From Candidatus Microsaccharimonas sossegonensis (GTDB lineage Bacteria > Patescibacteriota > Saccharimonadia > Saccharimonadales > Saccharimonadaceae), in assembly GCA_004100325.1 (NCBI GenBank), contig SCKX01000001.1, positions 417,453-481,452 of the forward strand: 64,000 bases of DNA, given 5' to 3'. The notes under the pieces were generated by a model. The model was not told the DNA's origin. It did no database searches and saw only the letters and a program-made list of their open reading frames with translations. A program made the translations under genes and the position numbers. Shown here one piece after another: positions 25,587-33,843 of the stretch (position 1 is the stretch's first letter; each line of letters opens with the position of its first letter).

Positions 25587-25973
25587 TCAAAGGGTGGTAA
25601 GAGGAGAGTGCCGTTCAAGTTTTTTGATTCGCTTTTCGTGACTATCAAGATAATCGGCATGGATGGCCAATATACCGGCTTGTTCATCTTGGATTTCGCC
25701 GATAACATTGAGAATTTTATCTAATTTTGTGTCGCTGTCATCGAACCGTTGATCAATACTGTCAAGCCTACCATCAATACCATCAAGTCGGTGGTCTATA
25801 CCATCAAATCTACCATCCATAGCATCAAGCCTTATATCAATACCATCAAGTCGTTGATCAATGCTATCGAACCTGTCATCCATGCCATCTAACCGTTTGG
25901 CGACAGGTGCAAGTTCACGACGAACAACAGTCGTCATGAGTCTCTCAAGTTTTTCAATGCTCACCATTTCCAT
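25587..25973 (-). CDS. Coiled-coil heptad-repeat protein
   Basis: A 128-residue protein whose middle (about residues 27-85) is built from nine or so 7-residue units of the type RLDGIDx/RFDSIDx, encoded by degenerate 21-bp DNA repeats. This should form a long acidic coiled coil or tetra-coil stalk. It has no signal peptide or membrane helix. N- and C-terminal helices (EKLERLMTTVVRRELAPV, EKRIKKLERHS) flank the repeats. Similar repeat proteins are found in many bacteria and phages without known function. The repeat number is expected to vary between strains. Confidence 0.65.
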   Translation of the reverse strand: MEMVSIEKLERLMTTVVRRELAPVAKRLDGMDDRFDSIDQRLDGIDIRLDAMDGRFDGIDHRLDGIDGRLDSIDQRFDDSDTKLDKILNVIGEIQDEQAGILAIHADYLDSHEKRIKKLERHSPLTTL

Positions 25974-26087
25974 AGCTTTATTATGGAAGGTCGTTTATCC
26001 GTCGTCAATAACAACATGTGAAAAGTTAATGTTTGTTAAGAATAATTTAAGAAACTACTTTATTTGTCGAAACTCGGGGGAGGGTGC

Positions 26088-26093
26088 TACTAT
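26088..26093 (+). promoter_or_regulatory. -10 element of the first pilin gene
   Basis: TACTAT preceded by TGC, 7 nt before the ATG; a weak TTGTCG -35 lies 18 nt upstream. Confidence 0.45.
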
Positions 26094-26100
26094 ATAAAGC

Positions 26101-27021
26101 ATGAGCGCTAAGTGGGCATCTCGGCGAAAGACATATCAGTCGGCTTTTACGATTGTTGAACTCCTGATTGTGGTCGTGGTGATTGGAATTTTAGCAGCGG
26201 TGACGGTCATCACCTTTAATGGAGTCCAAAGTAAAGCCCGGGTTGCCGGTCTGCAGTCAACGCTAGAATCTTCGCTCAAGCAGATAGAAAACGCACGTAC
26301 AACAGCGGGAACAAACACCTACCCAACGACGGCTCCAACCGAATTACCTTCAGGTGTGACATACTATGCTAATGCAAACTTAGGCGGGTTCTGCGCTTCA
26401 AAAACGGACAGCAGCCTCACGTATATGATTACTTCAACCAGTACAGTACCGCATGCTGGGCCTAGCTGTACAGCCACAAACTTAACAAATTTAGTGACAA
26501 ACCCTTCGTTTGAAACATCCAATGCGAACTGGGTAGCTGCAGGCACTAACACAATTACAAGAAGTACCGCATACAGTGCAAACGGTGCAGCAAGTGGTTT
26601 AGTTGCACGGACAGGAACAGCGGGAAGTACCACAGTAAGTATTCCCATGACAACAGTGGTTGGGACGCAGTACTTTGTTTCATACGCACTGCGTAACGTC
26701 GTGGGGACATCAACGATTACTGCTTCGGTACGAAATACAAGCGCCACTGGCACTATTCCAGCAGACTCATCTTCGTAAGCGATCGTACCAACGGCATCAT
26801 TTACGCGTTATACGACCAGTTTCACGGCAGAAGCAACTACCACCTATTTAGTATTCGACTTCACGACCACCACAAACGCCAATTCTTATGCAATTGATAG
26901 TGTCTTTGCAGTTGTTGGTGATAACGCAAGCACTTATGTAGAGCCAGTGACAAGCCCGGCAAATGGTTGGACATGGACAGGCACGACAAATTTGTCTACT
27001 TCAACTGGTCCTGCCTTTTAG
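26101..27021 (+). pseudogene. Type IV pilin-like gene interrupted by an in-frame TAA
   Basis: The first 225 codons encode a prepilin: a leader ending ..QSA, then FTIVELLIVVVVIGILAAVTV with Glu at position 5 of the mature helix and Ala (not Gly) at the cleavage site. TAA at 26776-26778 ends the ORF. The same frame then stays open to a TAG at 27019, adding 80 residues (AIVPTASFTRYTTSFT to NGWTWTGTTNLSTSTGPAF). That tail matches the end of the second pilin in this window (NGWQWTGGAYASTSSGPGR). So the gene is either broken by one nonsense change, read through, or affected by a sequencing error. The truncated product lacks its C-terminal strand region. Confidence 0.8.
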
Positions 27022-27037
27022 CTAAAACTTTAACACC

Positions 27038-27066
27038 TTGAATTAAACATCTCTATAGGGTATAGT
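27038..27066 (+). promoter_or_regulatory. rpsB-tsf promoter
   Basis: TTGAAT (27038-27043), a 17-nt spacer and TATAGT (27061-27066). The transcript has an untranslated leader of about 90 nt, which may hold an S2-type control site, although no known motif is recognised. Confidence 0.75.
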
Positions 27067-27161
27067 GCTAGGTGTAACAACATATAATGACACAACCCTA
27101 CGCATAACTCCTAATGACGACGTCAGCAGGGCGGAAGGTGAGGAACAAGGAGTTTAAAATT

Positions 27162-27899
27162 ATGGCAGTATCTGTCGATATTAAGGCGCTTTTAGAAGCC
27201 GGTGTTCACTTTGGACACAAAACCAGCCGTTGGCACCCGAAAATGGCGCCGTACATCCACAGCAAGCGTCAGGATAACCACATCATTGACCTCAATAAAA
27301 CGGTTGAGGGTCTTGCGATTGCGCTACCTTTCTTGACGAAAGTTGCTGCCAGCGGAAAGCCAATCCTTTTCGTTGCCACCAAAAAGCACACCAAAGACAC
27401 CGTCAAAGCTGTAGCCGAGAAGCTCAACCAACCATACGTTATTAACCGCTGGCTAGGGGGGACTTTGACAAATATCACCACCATCACTGCTCAGATCAAA
27501 AAACTCAAAGAGCTTGAAAAGCGAATGGCGTCTGGTGAACTTGAAAAGAAGTACAACAAGCTTGAAGTACAGCGCTACCAAGAAGAAATCGACGAACTTA
27601 CCTTTAAGTACGGCGGTGTCAAAAACCTTAGTGGCAAGCCGGGTGCTGTCTTTATTATCGACGTGCTTGGTGACATCAACGCCATCAAAGAAGCAAAGAC
27701 AATTGGCGTGCCTGTTGTTGCGGTGGTTGACACAAACGCCGATCCAACACTGGTTGACTACGTCATTCCAGCCAACGATGATGCGATTAAGGGCATCCAC
27801 CTTCTCCTCGACTACGTCAGTCAGGCAATTATTGAAGGTCAAAGCAGTGCAAAGCCATCTGAAAAAGAAGTAGTCGTTAAAAAAGGGGAGGAAGCATAG
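27162..27899 (+). CDS. rpsB: Small ribosomal subunit protein uS2
   Basis: The start is at 27162, not 27114 as in the track: MAVSVDIKALLEAGVHFGHKTSRWHPKMAPYI is the conserved uS2 beginning, and AAGGAG lies 10 nt upstream. Family signatures include VNRWLGG-like INRWLGGTLTN and PVVAVVDTNADP. The product has 245 residues. tsf follows 3 nt later, the universal rpsB-tsf arrangement. Confidence 0.97.
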   Translation: MAVSVDIKALLEAGVHFGHKTSRWHPKMAPYIHSKRQDNHIIDLNKTVEGLAIALPFLTKVAASGKPILFVATKKHTKDTVKAVAEKLNQPYVINRWLGGTLTNITTITAQIKKLKELEKRMASGELEKKYNKLEVQRYQEEIDELTFKYGGVKNLSGKPGAVFIIDVLGDINAIKEAKTIGVPVVAVVDTNADPTLVDYVIPANDDAIKGIHLLLDYVSQAIIEGQSSAKPSEKEVVVKKGEEA

Positions 27900-27902
27900 T
27901 AC

Positions 27903-28499
27903 ATGGCAGTATCAATTGACGACATCAAGAAGCTCAAAGAACTGACCGGCGTTGGGCTAACCGACGCAAAGGCAGCATTAGTTGCGGCTGACGGTGACTT
28001 TGACAAAGCACTGGAAGAAATGCGCAAAAAAGGCCTGACAAAGGCTGAAAAAAAAGCTGACCGCGAAGCGCTGGAAGGCGTGATAGACAGCTACGTTCAC
28101 GGTGGTCGCATCGGTGTTCTTGTCGAGGTAAACTGTGAAACCGACTTCGTTGCCCGTACTGACGGATTTAAGGAATTTGCGCACATGATTGCGCTACAGG
28201 TCGCCTCTATGTCGCCTGTCTACGTGACTGAAGAAGAAATTCCGGCTGACGAAATCGCTCGTGTTCGCAAAGAAGCAGCAGCCAGTGGTTCTAACAAAGG
28301 CAAACCAGCTGACATCGCTGAAAAGATCATCGAAGGCCAGGTCAAGAAATACTTCGCTGAAAAAGTACTGTTGAACCAACAATACATCATGGACGATTCG
28401 ATGACAGTCGGAACTTTCCTCAAACAGACTATCGGACAGGTGGGTGAAAATATTGTTATTCGTCGCTTTAAGCGCATCGAACTGGGCGTGAACGACTAA
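27903..28499 (+). CDS. tsf: Translation elongation factor Ts
   Basis: The nucleotide exchange factor for EF-Tu. The N-terminal UBA-like domain has IKKLKELTGVGLTDAKAALVAADGDFDKALEEMRKKG, and the core has the TDFVAR sequence in VNCETDFVARTDGF. With 198 residues it is the compact form lacking one of the two core repeats (E. coli EF-Ts has 283), comparable to short EF-Ts proteins of thermophiles and mitochondria-like types. It is cotranscribed with rpsB. Confidence 0.95.
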   Translation: MAVSIDDIKKLKELTGVGLTDAKAALVAADGDFDKALEEMRKKGLTKAEKKADREALEGVIDSYVHGGRIGVLVEVNCETDFVARTDGFKEFAHMIALQVASMSPVYVTEEEIPADEIARVRKEAAASGSNKGKPADIAEKIIEGQVKKYFAEKVLLNQQYIMDDSMTVGTFLKQTIGQVGENIVIRRFKRIELGVND

Positions 28500-28617
28500 T
28501 CGAGCATGTATATGTCTGAACTAATCGTAACGGCCAAAATACAGAGGCGCCAACGAACAAAACAAGTGGGAAAATTGTGATACGCATGACCACTGACGAA
28601 ATTGACTCGTAGCCTGT

Positions 28618-28623
28618 TATACT
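28618..28623 (+). promoter_or_regulatory. frr -10 element
   Basis: TATACT preceded by TGT, 8 nt before the frr ATG. The TTGACT at about 28602 is too close to act as a normal -35. Confidence 0.5.
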
Positions 28624-28631
28624 AAGGGTAT

Positions 28632-29186
28632 ATGTTTGATACGAAGCCCTACGAAGCCCGCATGAGTGCCGCAGTTGCGCACTTTCAAGAAGAACTAAAA
28701 AGAGTCCGCACCGGTCGCGCCCACCCGAGCATGCTTGATAGCGTTCAGGTGGAGGCCTATGGGCAAAAAATGCCACTTAATCAAGTCGCAAACGTGACTG
28801 CAGCTGAACCACAACTTTTAACAATTACGCCGTTTAACCCGAGTAATATCCAGGTAATTGCCGCTGGTATTCGCCAAGATCAATCACTTGGACTGAACCC
28901 AAGTGATGATGGTCGCGTCATCCGGGTGCCAATTCCACCGCTGACCGAAGAGCGCCGCAAGCTACTGGTCAAGCAAACCAGCGAAAAAGTTGAAGCAGCC
29001 CGCATTACCCTCCGAAATGTTCGTCAGGATGCTTTAAAAGAGGCGAAACGCAGGAAAGAGGCCAAGGCAGTATCTGAAGATGACCTTAAAACTATCGAAA
29101 AATCGATTGATGCCAGTATCGCCAGCTTTAATGCGCAGCTTGACGCATCGTTCAAAGAAAAAGAGAAAGATATTCTGACGCTCTGA
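28632..29186 (+). CDS. frr: Ribosome recycling factor
   Basis: A 184-residue protein that splits post-termination ribosomes with EF-G. The family pattern is complete: FQEELKRVRTGRAHPSMLDSVQVEAYG, the domain II hinge, RVPIPPLTEERRKLLVKQTSEKVEAARITLRNVRQDA and a C-terminal helix. Its stop codon overlaps the uppS start (TGATG). Confidence 0.97.
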   Translation: MFDTKPYEARMSAAVAHFQEELKRVRTGRAHPSMLDSVQVEAYGQKMPLNQVANVTAAEPQLLTITPFNPSNIQVIAAGIRQDQSLGLNPSDDGRVIRVPIPPLTEERRKLLVKQTSEKVEAARITLRNVRQDALKEAKRRKEAKAVSEDDLKTIEKSIDASIASFNAQLDASFKEKEKDILTL

Positions 29187-29905
29187 TGCCACAAGATCGC
29201 GTTGATGCACCCATTGAAGGTCCGGCAATTCCACGTCACGTGGGGTACATCGTCGACGGTAATCGTCGGTGGGCAAAAAAACACGGGCTGCCCATCTATG
29301 AGGGGCATCTTGCTGGCTACAACGCTTTAAAAGACGTGGGGATCGCGACGCTTGAAGCCGGTGCTGAATATATGTCTGCCTACGTTTTCTCAACTGAAAA
29401 CTGGAAGCGCAGTATTGATGAAGTCAAGCATCTGATGGGTCTGACGCTGAAGGTGATTACCGCCGATGTGCCGATTTTTAATAAGTATAATGTTCAGCTG
29501 CGGGTCATTGGTTCACGCGACGGCGTTGATCCAAAAATTGTCAAAGCAATGGCGGCGGCAGAAGAAGCGACAAAGGACAACACCGGCGGCGTCTTTGCAC
29601 TCTGTTTCAATTATGGTGGCCAGCAAGAAATTGTTGATGCGGTGAAAAAAATTGTTCAGTTGGGTGTAAAAGAAAAAGACATCACGCCGGAACTGATCGC
29701 TAAAAACCTTTATTTGCCTGATGTGCCGCCAATGGATCTGGTGGTGCGCACCAGTGGTGAAATGCGCCTGAGTAACTTTATGCTGTGGCGAGCTGCCTAT
29801 AGCGAATTCATTTTTCTTGATAAAATGTGGCCAGAAATGACAAAAGATGATGTCGTCAGTATAATAAAGGAATATTCGCGTCGCGGGCGACGATTCGGAT
29901 CATAA
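29186..29905 (+). CDS. uppS: Isoprenyl transferase (undecaprenyl diphosphate synthase family)
   Basis: A cis-prenyltransferase making the C55 lipid carrier for cell-wall synthesis. Motifs are GYIVDGNRRWAKKHGLPIYEGH (catalytic Asp24), the FSTENWKRS segment, and the C-terminal DLVVRTSGEMRLSNFMLWRAAYSEFIF. In the usual RTSGExRxSNFLLWQ motif all key residues are kept. The length, 239 residues, is normal. It is coupled to frr, and the M50 protease follows after 28 nt, the common frr-uppS-(cdsA)-rseP order with cdsA missing. Confidence 0.95.
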   Translation: MPQDRVDAPIEGPAIPRHVGYIVDGNRRWAKKHGLPIYEGHLAGYNALKDVGIATLEAGAEYMSAYVFSTENWKRSIDEVKHLMGLTLKVITADVPIFNKYNVQLRVIGSRDGVDPKIVKAMAAAEEATKDNTGGVFALCFNYGGQQEIVDAVKKIVQLGVKEKDITPELIAKNLYLPDVPPMDLVVRTSGEMRLSNFMLWRAAYSEFIFLDKMWPEMTKDDVVSIIKEYSRRGRRFGS

Positions 29906-29933
29906 ATGATCATAATGAGGGGCTAACATAGAC

Positions 29934-31088
29934 ATGGACATCGGAGTTTTTAATGTGATTTTCGGCATCATCACGGGTATTGTGGTGTTGGTTATTTTGG
30001 TGGCAGTGCATGAACTAGGGCATGGCATCGTGGCGCGTCGAAACGGTGTGGTGCTGGAAGAGTTTGGTATCGGCTTTCCACCGCGTGCCTTCGCAAAAAA
30101 GCTAAAAAACGGCGTGGTTTTTAGTTTAAACTGGCTGCCGCTTGGGGGATTTGTCAAACTTCAGGGTGAACATGATGCAGCGAGTAAAAAAGGTGATTAC
30201 GGAGCTGCTACGTTTTGGCAAAAAACTAAAATTCTGCTTGCTGGTGTGCTGGTAAACTGGGTCGTAGCAGCTGTATTATTAACGATCTTAGCGCTTGTTG
30301 GCTTGCCAAAAATTCTTCCAAATCAGTTCTCGGTTCCGGCTGATACCAACCTTTCAACTGGTCCGGTCGTTCTCTCGTCCGTCGTTAAAGACTACCCAGC
30401 GGCAAAAGCTGGCCTACAGTCTGGTGATAAAATTATCAGCATTGATGGTCAAAAAATTACCACACCCGACCAATTGATTGCTCAGACAAAAGCCGACCGT
30501 GGCAAGACGGTGACAGTAGATTATACCCGTGATGGCACACCAGCATCCAAAAAAGTCACCCTTCGTGATGCAAATACAGCCGTCTTTGGGTCAACGCTTT
30601 CTCAGACTCAATCAATCCGCGCGACGTGGTCAGCACCCATTGTCGGCGTAGCGACAACGGGGCAATTTACCTGGGTGACTATTCAAGGTCTTGGGCAGCT
30701 GCTGGCAAATCTTGTGACGGGTATATTTGGACAACTGAGTCCCGACCAGACAACTCGTAAAGCGGCGAGTACCAATTTGGCAGCGGCGGGGGACAGTGTG
30801 GCGGGTCCAATTGGCATTCTCGGTACGATTTTTCCAGCTGCCAGCAAAGCGGGTCCAAAAGAGGTACTCTTCCTGGCGGCAGTCATCTCATTGACCCTTG
30901 CGGTCATGAACACGCTGCCAATTCCATCGCTTGATGGCGGGCGCTGGTTCGTGACGGCACTCTATAAAGTTCGCAAACAGAAATTGACCAAAGAAAAAGA
31001 AGAGAAGATCCAGGCAATTGGTTTTTCGGTACTGATGATACTGGTTGTAGTGGTAACTATAGGTGATGTTACGAAACTCTTTAAGTAA
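29934..31088 (+). CDS. rseP: Site-2 protease (M50), RseP-like
   Basis: An intramembrane zinc protease of 384 residues. The catalytic HELGH (H26, E27, H30) lies in the first transmembrane helix, one PDZ domain follows in the middle (VVKDYPAAKAGLQSGDKIISIDGQ), and the third ligand motif is in NTLPIPSLDGGRW near the C-terminus. RseP-type proteases cleave anti-sigma factors or remnant signal peptides; the substrate is unknown here. It overlaps the next protease gene by 26 nt. Confidence 0.93.
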   Translation: MDIGVFNVIFGIITGIVVLVILVAVHELGHGIVARRNGVVLEEFGIGFPPRAFAKKLKNGVVFSLNWLPLGGFVKLQGEHDAASKKGDYGAATFWQKTKILLAGVLVNWVVAAVLLTILALVGLPKILPNQFSVPADTNLSTGPVVLSSVVKDYPAAKAGLQSGDKIISIDGQKITTPDQLIAQTKADRGKTVTVDYTRDGTPASKKVTLRDANTAVFGSTLSQTQSIRATWSAPIVGVATTGQFTWVTIQGLGQLLANLVTGIFGQLSPDQTTRKAASTNLAAAGDSVAGPIGILGTIFPAASKAGPKEVLFLAAVISLTLAVMNTLPIPSLDGGRWFVTALYKVRKQKLTKEKEEKIQAIGFSVLMILVVVVTIGDVTKLFK

Positions 31089-31815
31089 AGTACTCGCAAA
31101 GCCGGAAGGCTTCAAGTGGTGGATGGGGCTGGTACTGCCGGTCTGGGTGTTTGTCGGTTTTATGGCCGCACAGGTCATCGTGGGGCTCCTTTTATCACTG
31201 CTGAGTTTACTAAGGATTCCGCTTAAAAATATCAGTGAACCGACGATTCAGGCGATTGGTTCGTTTGTTGTGTATATAGTCGCGCTACTCACCGTGATTG
31301 GTCTGCCGTGGTTGGTCAGAAAATACAAAACTTCAAAAGCTGAAATTGGGCTTGACCATCACCTGACGTGGACGGACTTATTACTAGCTCCGGCGGCATT
31401 TATTGTCTATATCCTGCTGTCGTTTGTCCTGACAAGTATCTTTTCACAGTTTCCGTTTTACAACGTGAATCAAGTACAAAATACCGGATTTTCAGGGCTT
31501 AGTTACGGCTATGAATACTTTCTGGCATTCTTTACGCTTGTCATTGTCGCGCCAATTGCTGAAGAAATCCTCTTCCGCGGTTATTTGTTAGGGAAGCTAC
31601 GCAGGTATCTGCCGATCTGGGCGGCAGTGCTGGTTACCAGCCTTTTGTTTGGAATTGTCCATTTTGCATGGAATGTCGGCGTCGACGTGTTTGTACTGAG
31701 CATCGTGCTGTCTATCCTGCGCATTCGCACCGGACGTCTGGCGCCATCGATCTTGCTACATATGATCAAAAACGGTGTTGCCTTTTACTTCCTCTTTATT
31801 AATCCACTCCTATAA
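31063..31815 (+). CDS. CPBP-family intramembrane metalloprotease
   Basis: A 250-residue polytopic protein with the Abi/CPBP signatures EEILFRGYLLG (motif 1, EExxxR) and FGIVHFAWN (motif 2, FxxxH), plus a last motif region around VDVFVLSIVLSIL. These enzymes are related to CAAX prenyl endopeptidases and often handle self-immunity or anti-sigma processing in bacteria; the role is unknown here. It starts GTG-ATG within the end of rseP, so translation is coupled. Confidence 0.88.
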   Translation: MMLRNSLSKVLAKPEGFKWWMGLVLPVWVFVGFMAAQVIVGLLLSLLSLLRIPLKNISEPTIQAIGSFVVYIVALLTVIGLPWLVRKYKTSKAEIGLDHHLTWTDLLLAPAAFIVYILLSFVLTSIFSQFPFYNVNQVQNTGFSGLSYGYEYFLAFFTLVIVAPIAEEILFRGYLLGKLRRYLPIWAAVLVTSLLFGIVHFAWNVGVDVFVLSIVLSILRIRTGRLAPSILLHMIKNGVAFYFLFINPLL

Positions 31816-31835
31816 ATTACAGTAGAAAGAAGCAT

Positions 31836-33074
31836 ATGAGAGTTTCAAATTTAGTGACGAAGACCAGTAAAAATGCGCCTGCCGACGAAGTGGCAAAAAA
31901 TGCCCAACTTCTTATTCGTGCTGGCTACATTTACAAAGTGATGGCGGGTGTCTATGCCTACACCCCGCTTGGGCTACGCGTCATTGAAAACATCAAGCAC
32001 ATTGTTCGTGAAGAAATGAATGCGATTGGTGGACAAGAACTTATTATGACTAACCTTCAGCCAAGAGAGGACTGGGAGATCACGACTCGTTGGGACGACA
32101 AGGTGGTTGATATTTGGTTCAAGACGAAACTGAAAGATGATACAGAGGTCGGATTGGCGTGGTCACACGAAGAAGCGATTATGACGATGATGAAGAATTA
32201 CATCAAGAGTTATAAAGATTTACCTGTGAACGTCTATCAGTTCCAAACGAAGCTTCGTAATGAAGTCCGCGCCAAAAGTGGCATTATGCGCGGACGAGAA
32301 TTTGTTATGAAAGATATGTATTCGCTAAGTACCGGCCAAGAGCAGCACGAAATCTTTTATCAGGCAACAATTGAAGCTTACAAAAAAGTCTACGACCGCC
32401 TTGGGTTGGGTCAAGACACGTACGTCACCTTTGCGAGTGGTGGCGCATTTACGCAGTTTAGCCACGAATTCCAAACGATCTGCGATGCTGGTGAAGACAC
32501 TATCTATGTCAACCGAGAAAAAGGCATCGCGGTCAACGAAGAAGTCTTGAATGATGAAACGCTAGCGACGCTTGGTGTGACGCGGGATGAATTAACAGAG
32601 ACAAAAAGTGCTGAAGTGGGTAATATTTTTAACTTCGGGACTGATAAGTCTGAACAAATGGGCATTTTCTATACTGACGAAAATGATACAAAAGTGCCAA
32701 TTTTCCTCGGCTCATATGGCATTGGGATTACTCGTGTCATGGGTGTCATCGTTGAAAAATTCTCAGACGAAAAGGGTATTGTGTGGCCAGAAACCATTGC
32801 GCCGTACAAAGTCTACCTCGTTTCTATTGGAGCTGTTGCAACGCAGGCCGATGCACTGTATGATGAATTGACCTCGAGAGGCGTCGAGGTACTCTACGAT
32901 GATCGTGATGAGCGTGCCGGGGCAAAGTTTGCCGATGCCGAACTTCTCGGAATTCCCTATAGAGTTACCGTCAGCGAACGCCTTATCGCTGACCATAAAT
33001 TTGAATATACCCCACGAAACACAGGCACATCCGAACTATTGACAGCCGAGGAGCTGCTTGCTAAACTAAGCTAA
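31836..33074 (+). CDS. proS: Prolyl-tRNA synthetase lacking the editing insertion domain
   Basis: A class II synthetase with bacterial-type sequence: AGYIYKVMAGVYAYTPLGLRV, motif 2 in FQTKLRNEVRAKSGIMRGREFVMKDMYSLS, and motif 3 in GSYGIGITRVMGVIVE. The anticodon-binding domain (KVYLVSIGA, VLYDDRDERAGAKFADAELLG) ends the protein. At 412 residues it is about 150 shorter than the usual bacterial enzyme because the YbaK-like INS domain between motifs 2 and 3 is missing. Clearing of Ala-tRNA-Pro would need a free-standing editing protein. Confidence 0.95.
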   Translation: MRVSNLVTKTSKNAPADEVAKNAQLLIRAGYIYKVMAGVYAYTPLGLRVIENIKHIVREEMNAIGGQELIMTNLQPREDWEITTRWDDKVVDIWFKTKLKDDTEVGLAWSHEEAIMTMMKNYIKSYKDLPVNVYQFQTKLRNEVRAKSGIMRGREFVMKDMYSLSTGQEQHEIFYQATIEAYKKVYDRLGLGQDTYVTFASGGAFTQFSHEFQTICDAGEDTIYVNREKGIAVNEEVLNDETLATLGVTRDELTETKSAEVGNIFNFGTDKSEQMGIFYTDENDTKVPIFLGSYGIGITRVMGVIVEKFSDEKGIVWPETIAPYKVYLVSIGAVATQADALYDELTSRGVEVLYDDRDERAGAKFADAELLGIPYRVTVSERLIADHKFEYTPRNTGTSELLTAEELLAKLS

Positions 33075-33089
33075 ATAGAGATGCAAAGC

Positions 33090-33123
33090 AGGCGTCCTAC
33101 GCTATATGTGGTGTAGGGCGCCT
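33090..33123 (+). terminator. Strong hairpin between proS and greA
   Basis: AGGCGTCCTAC (33090-33100) pairs with GTAGGGCGCCT (33113-33123), 11 bp with one G-T pair. No T-run follows, so termination is uncertain. Confidence 0.5.
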
Positions 33124-33186
33124 TCAACACAAGAATTATCAGCCGTTGAAACCTTATGTCAAGAAAGAACCAAGAGATATATTATC

Positions 33187-33642
33187 ATGAAAAAACATTA
33201 TCAAATTACTGCCGAAGGAAAGAAAGAACTCGAAACAGAGTTAGACACTTTAAAAGCGCGTCGTGGCGACGTGGCAGATAAAATTGCCGAAGCTCGTGAT
33301 TTTGGTGACCTTAGCGAAAACGCTGAATATGACGCTGCTCGTGAAGAGCAGGGACTGCTAGAAACCCGAATCGCTGAAATCGAAGACATTATCAATAACG
33401 CCGACATTATTAAGAGTGGCGCAAAGGGACTGATCGGTCTGGGAAGCAAAGTCGCTTTAAAGACTGGTAACAAAATTGTCACCTACACTATCGTTGGTCC
33501 GGTTGAAGCCAACCCACTCGAGGGTAAAATCAGCAACGAATCACCAATTGGTTTGGCGCTTTTTGGACGAAAAGTGGGCGATGACGCCGAAATCACGACA
33601 CCAAAAGGTACCGTGAAGTATAAGATCGCTGAAATTAGCTAG
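33187..33642 (+). CDS. greA: Transcription elongation factor GreA
   Basis: The start at 33187 gives MKKHYQITAEGKKELETEL, the normal GreA beginning; the track's 33106 start adds 27 residues with no family match. The N-terminal coiled coil contains ARDFGDLSENAEYDAAREEQ, whose acidic tip stimulates transcript cleavage by RNA polymerase. The C-terminal FKBP-like domain ends with SPIGLALFGRKVGDDAEITTPKGTVKYKIAEI. The product has 151 residues. Confidence 0.96.
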   Translation: MKKHYQITAEGKKELETELDTLKARRGDVADKIAEARDFGDLSENAEYDAAREEQGLLETRIAEIEDIINNADIIKSGAKGLIGLGSKVALKTGNKIVTYTIVGPVEANPLEGKISNESPIGLALFGRKVGDDAEITTPKGTVKYKIAEIS

Positions 33643-33678
33643 AACACATATCGTTTTGAGCTTCTCTTGAGTCAGCTC

Positions 33679-33709
33679 GAAAACACGATATACCCCATGT
33701 CGTGTTTTC
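33679..33709 (+). terminator. Probable intrinsic terminator after greA
   Basis: GAAAACACGA (33679-33688) pairs perfectly with TCGTGTTTTC (33700-33709); the 3' arm and following TTGT are T-rich. Confidence 0.55.
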
Positions 33710-33747
33710 TTGTATTCTGCGTAACTCGACTCCGTCTCAGACATACT

Positions 33748-33781
33748 CGAATAGGCATGAAAACACTCCATGGGTTATTCG
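33748..33781 (+). other. Hairpin upstream of the lysS promoter
   Basis: CGAATA..CATG pairs with CATG..TATTCG around an A-rich loop. It lies before the lysS -10, so it is more likely DNA-level or a remnant than part of the lysS mRNA. Confidence 0.35.
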
Positions 33782-33827
33782 GTTTTCTCACAGCCTCATT
33801 CGTAGCTAAACGAGAAGTGTTCTATGC

Positions 33828-33833
33828 TATAAT
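33828..33833 (+). promoter_or_regulatory. lysS -10 element
   Basis: TATAAT preceded by TGC, 10 nt before the ATG at 33844; this decides against the track's 33667 start. Confidence 0.65.
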
Positions 33834-33843
33834 CGAACCTATT

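Noticed and set aside
25680-25895. CRISPR-like array
   Set aside because: The regular repeats are codons of a heptad-repeat protein, with no unique spacers.
33667-33843. N-terminal extension of lysS in the ORF track
   Set aside because: It runs through a terminator-like hairpin and the -10 box; the conserved LysS start is at 33844.
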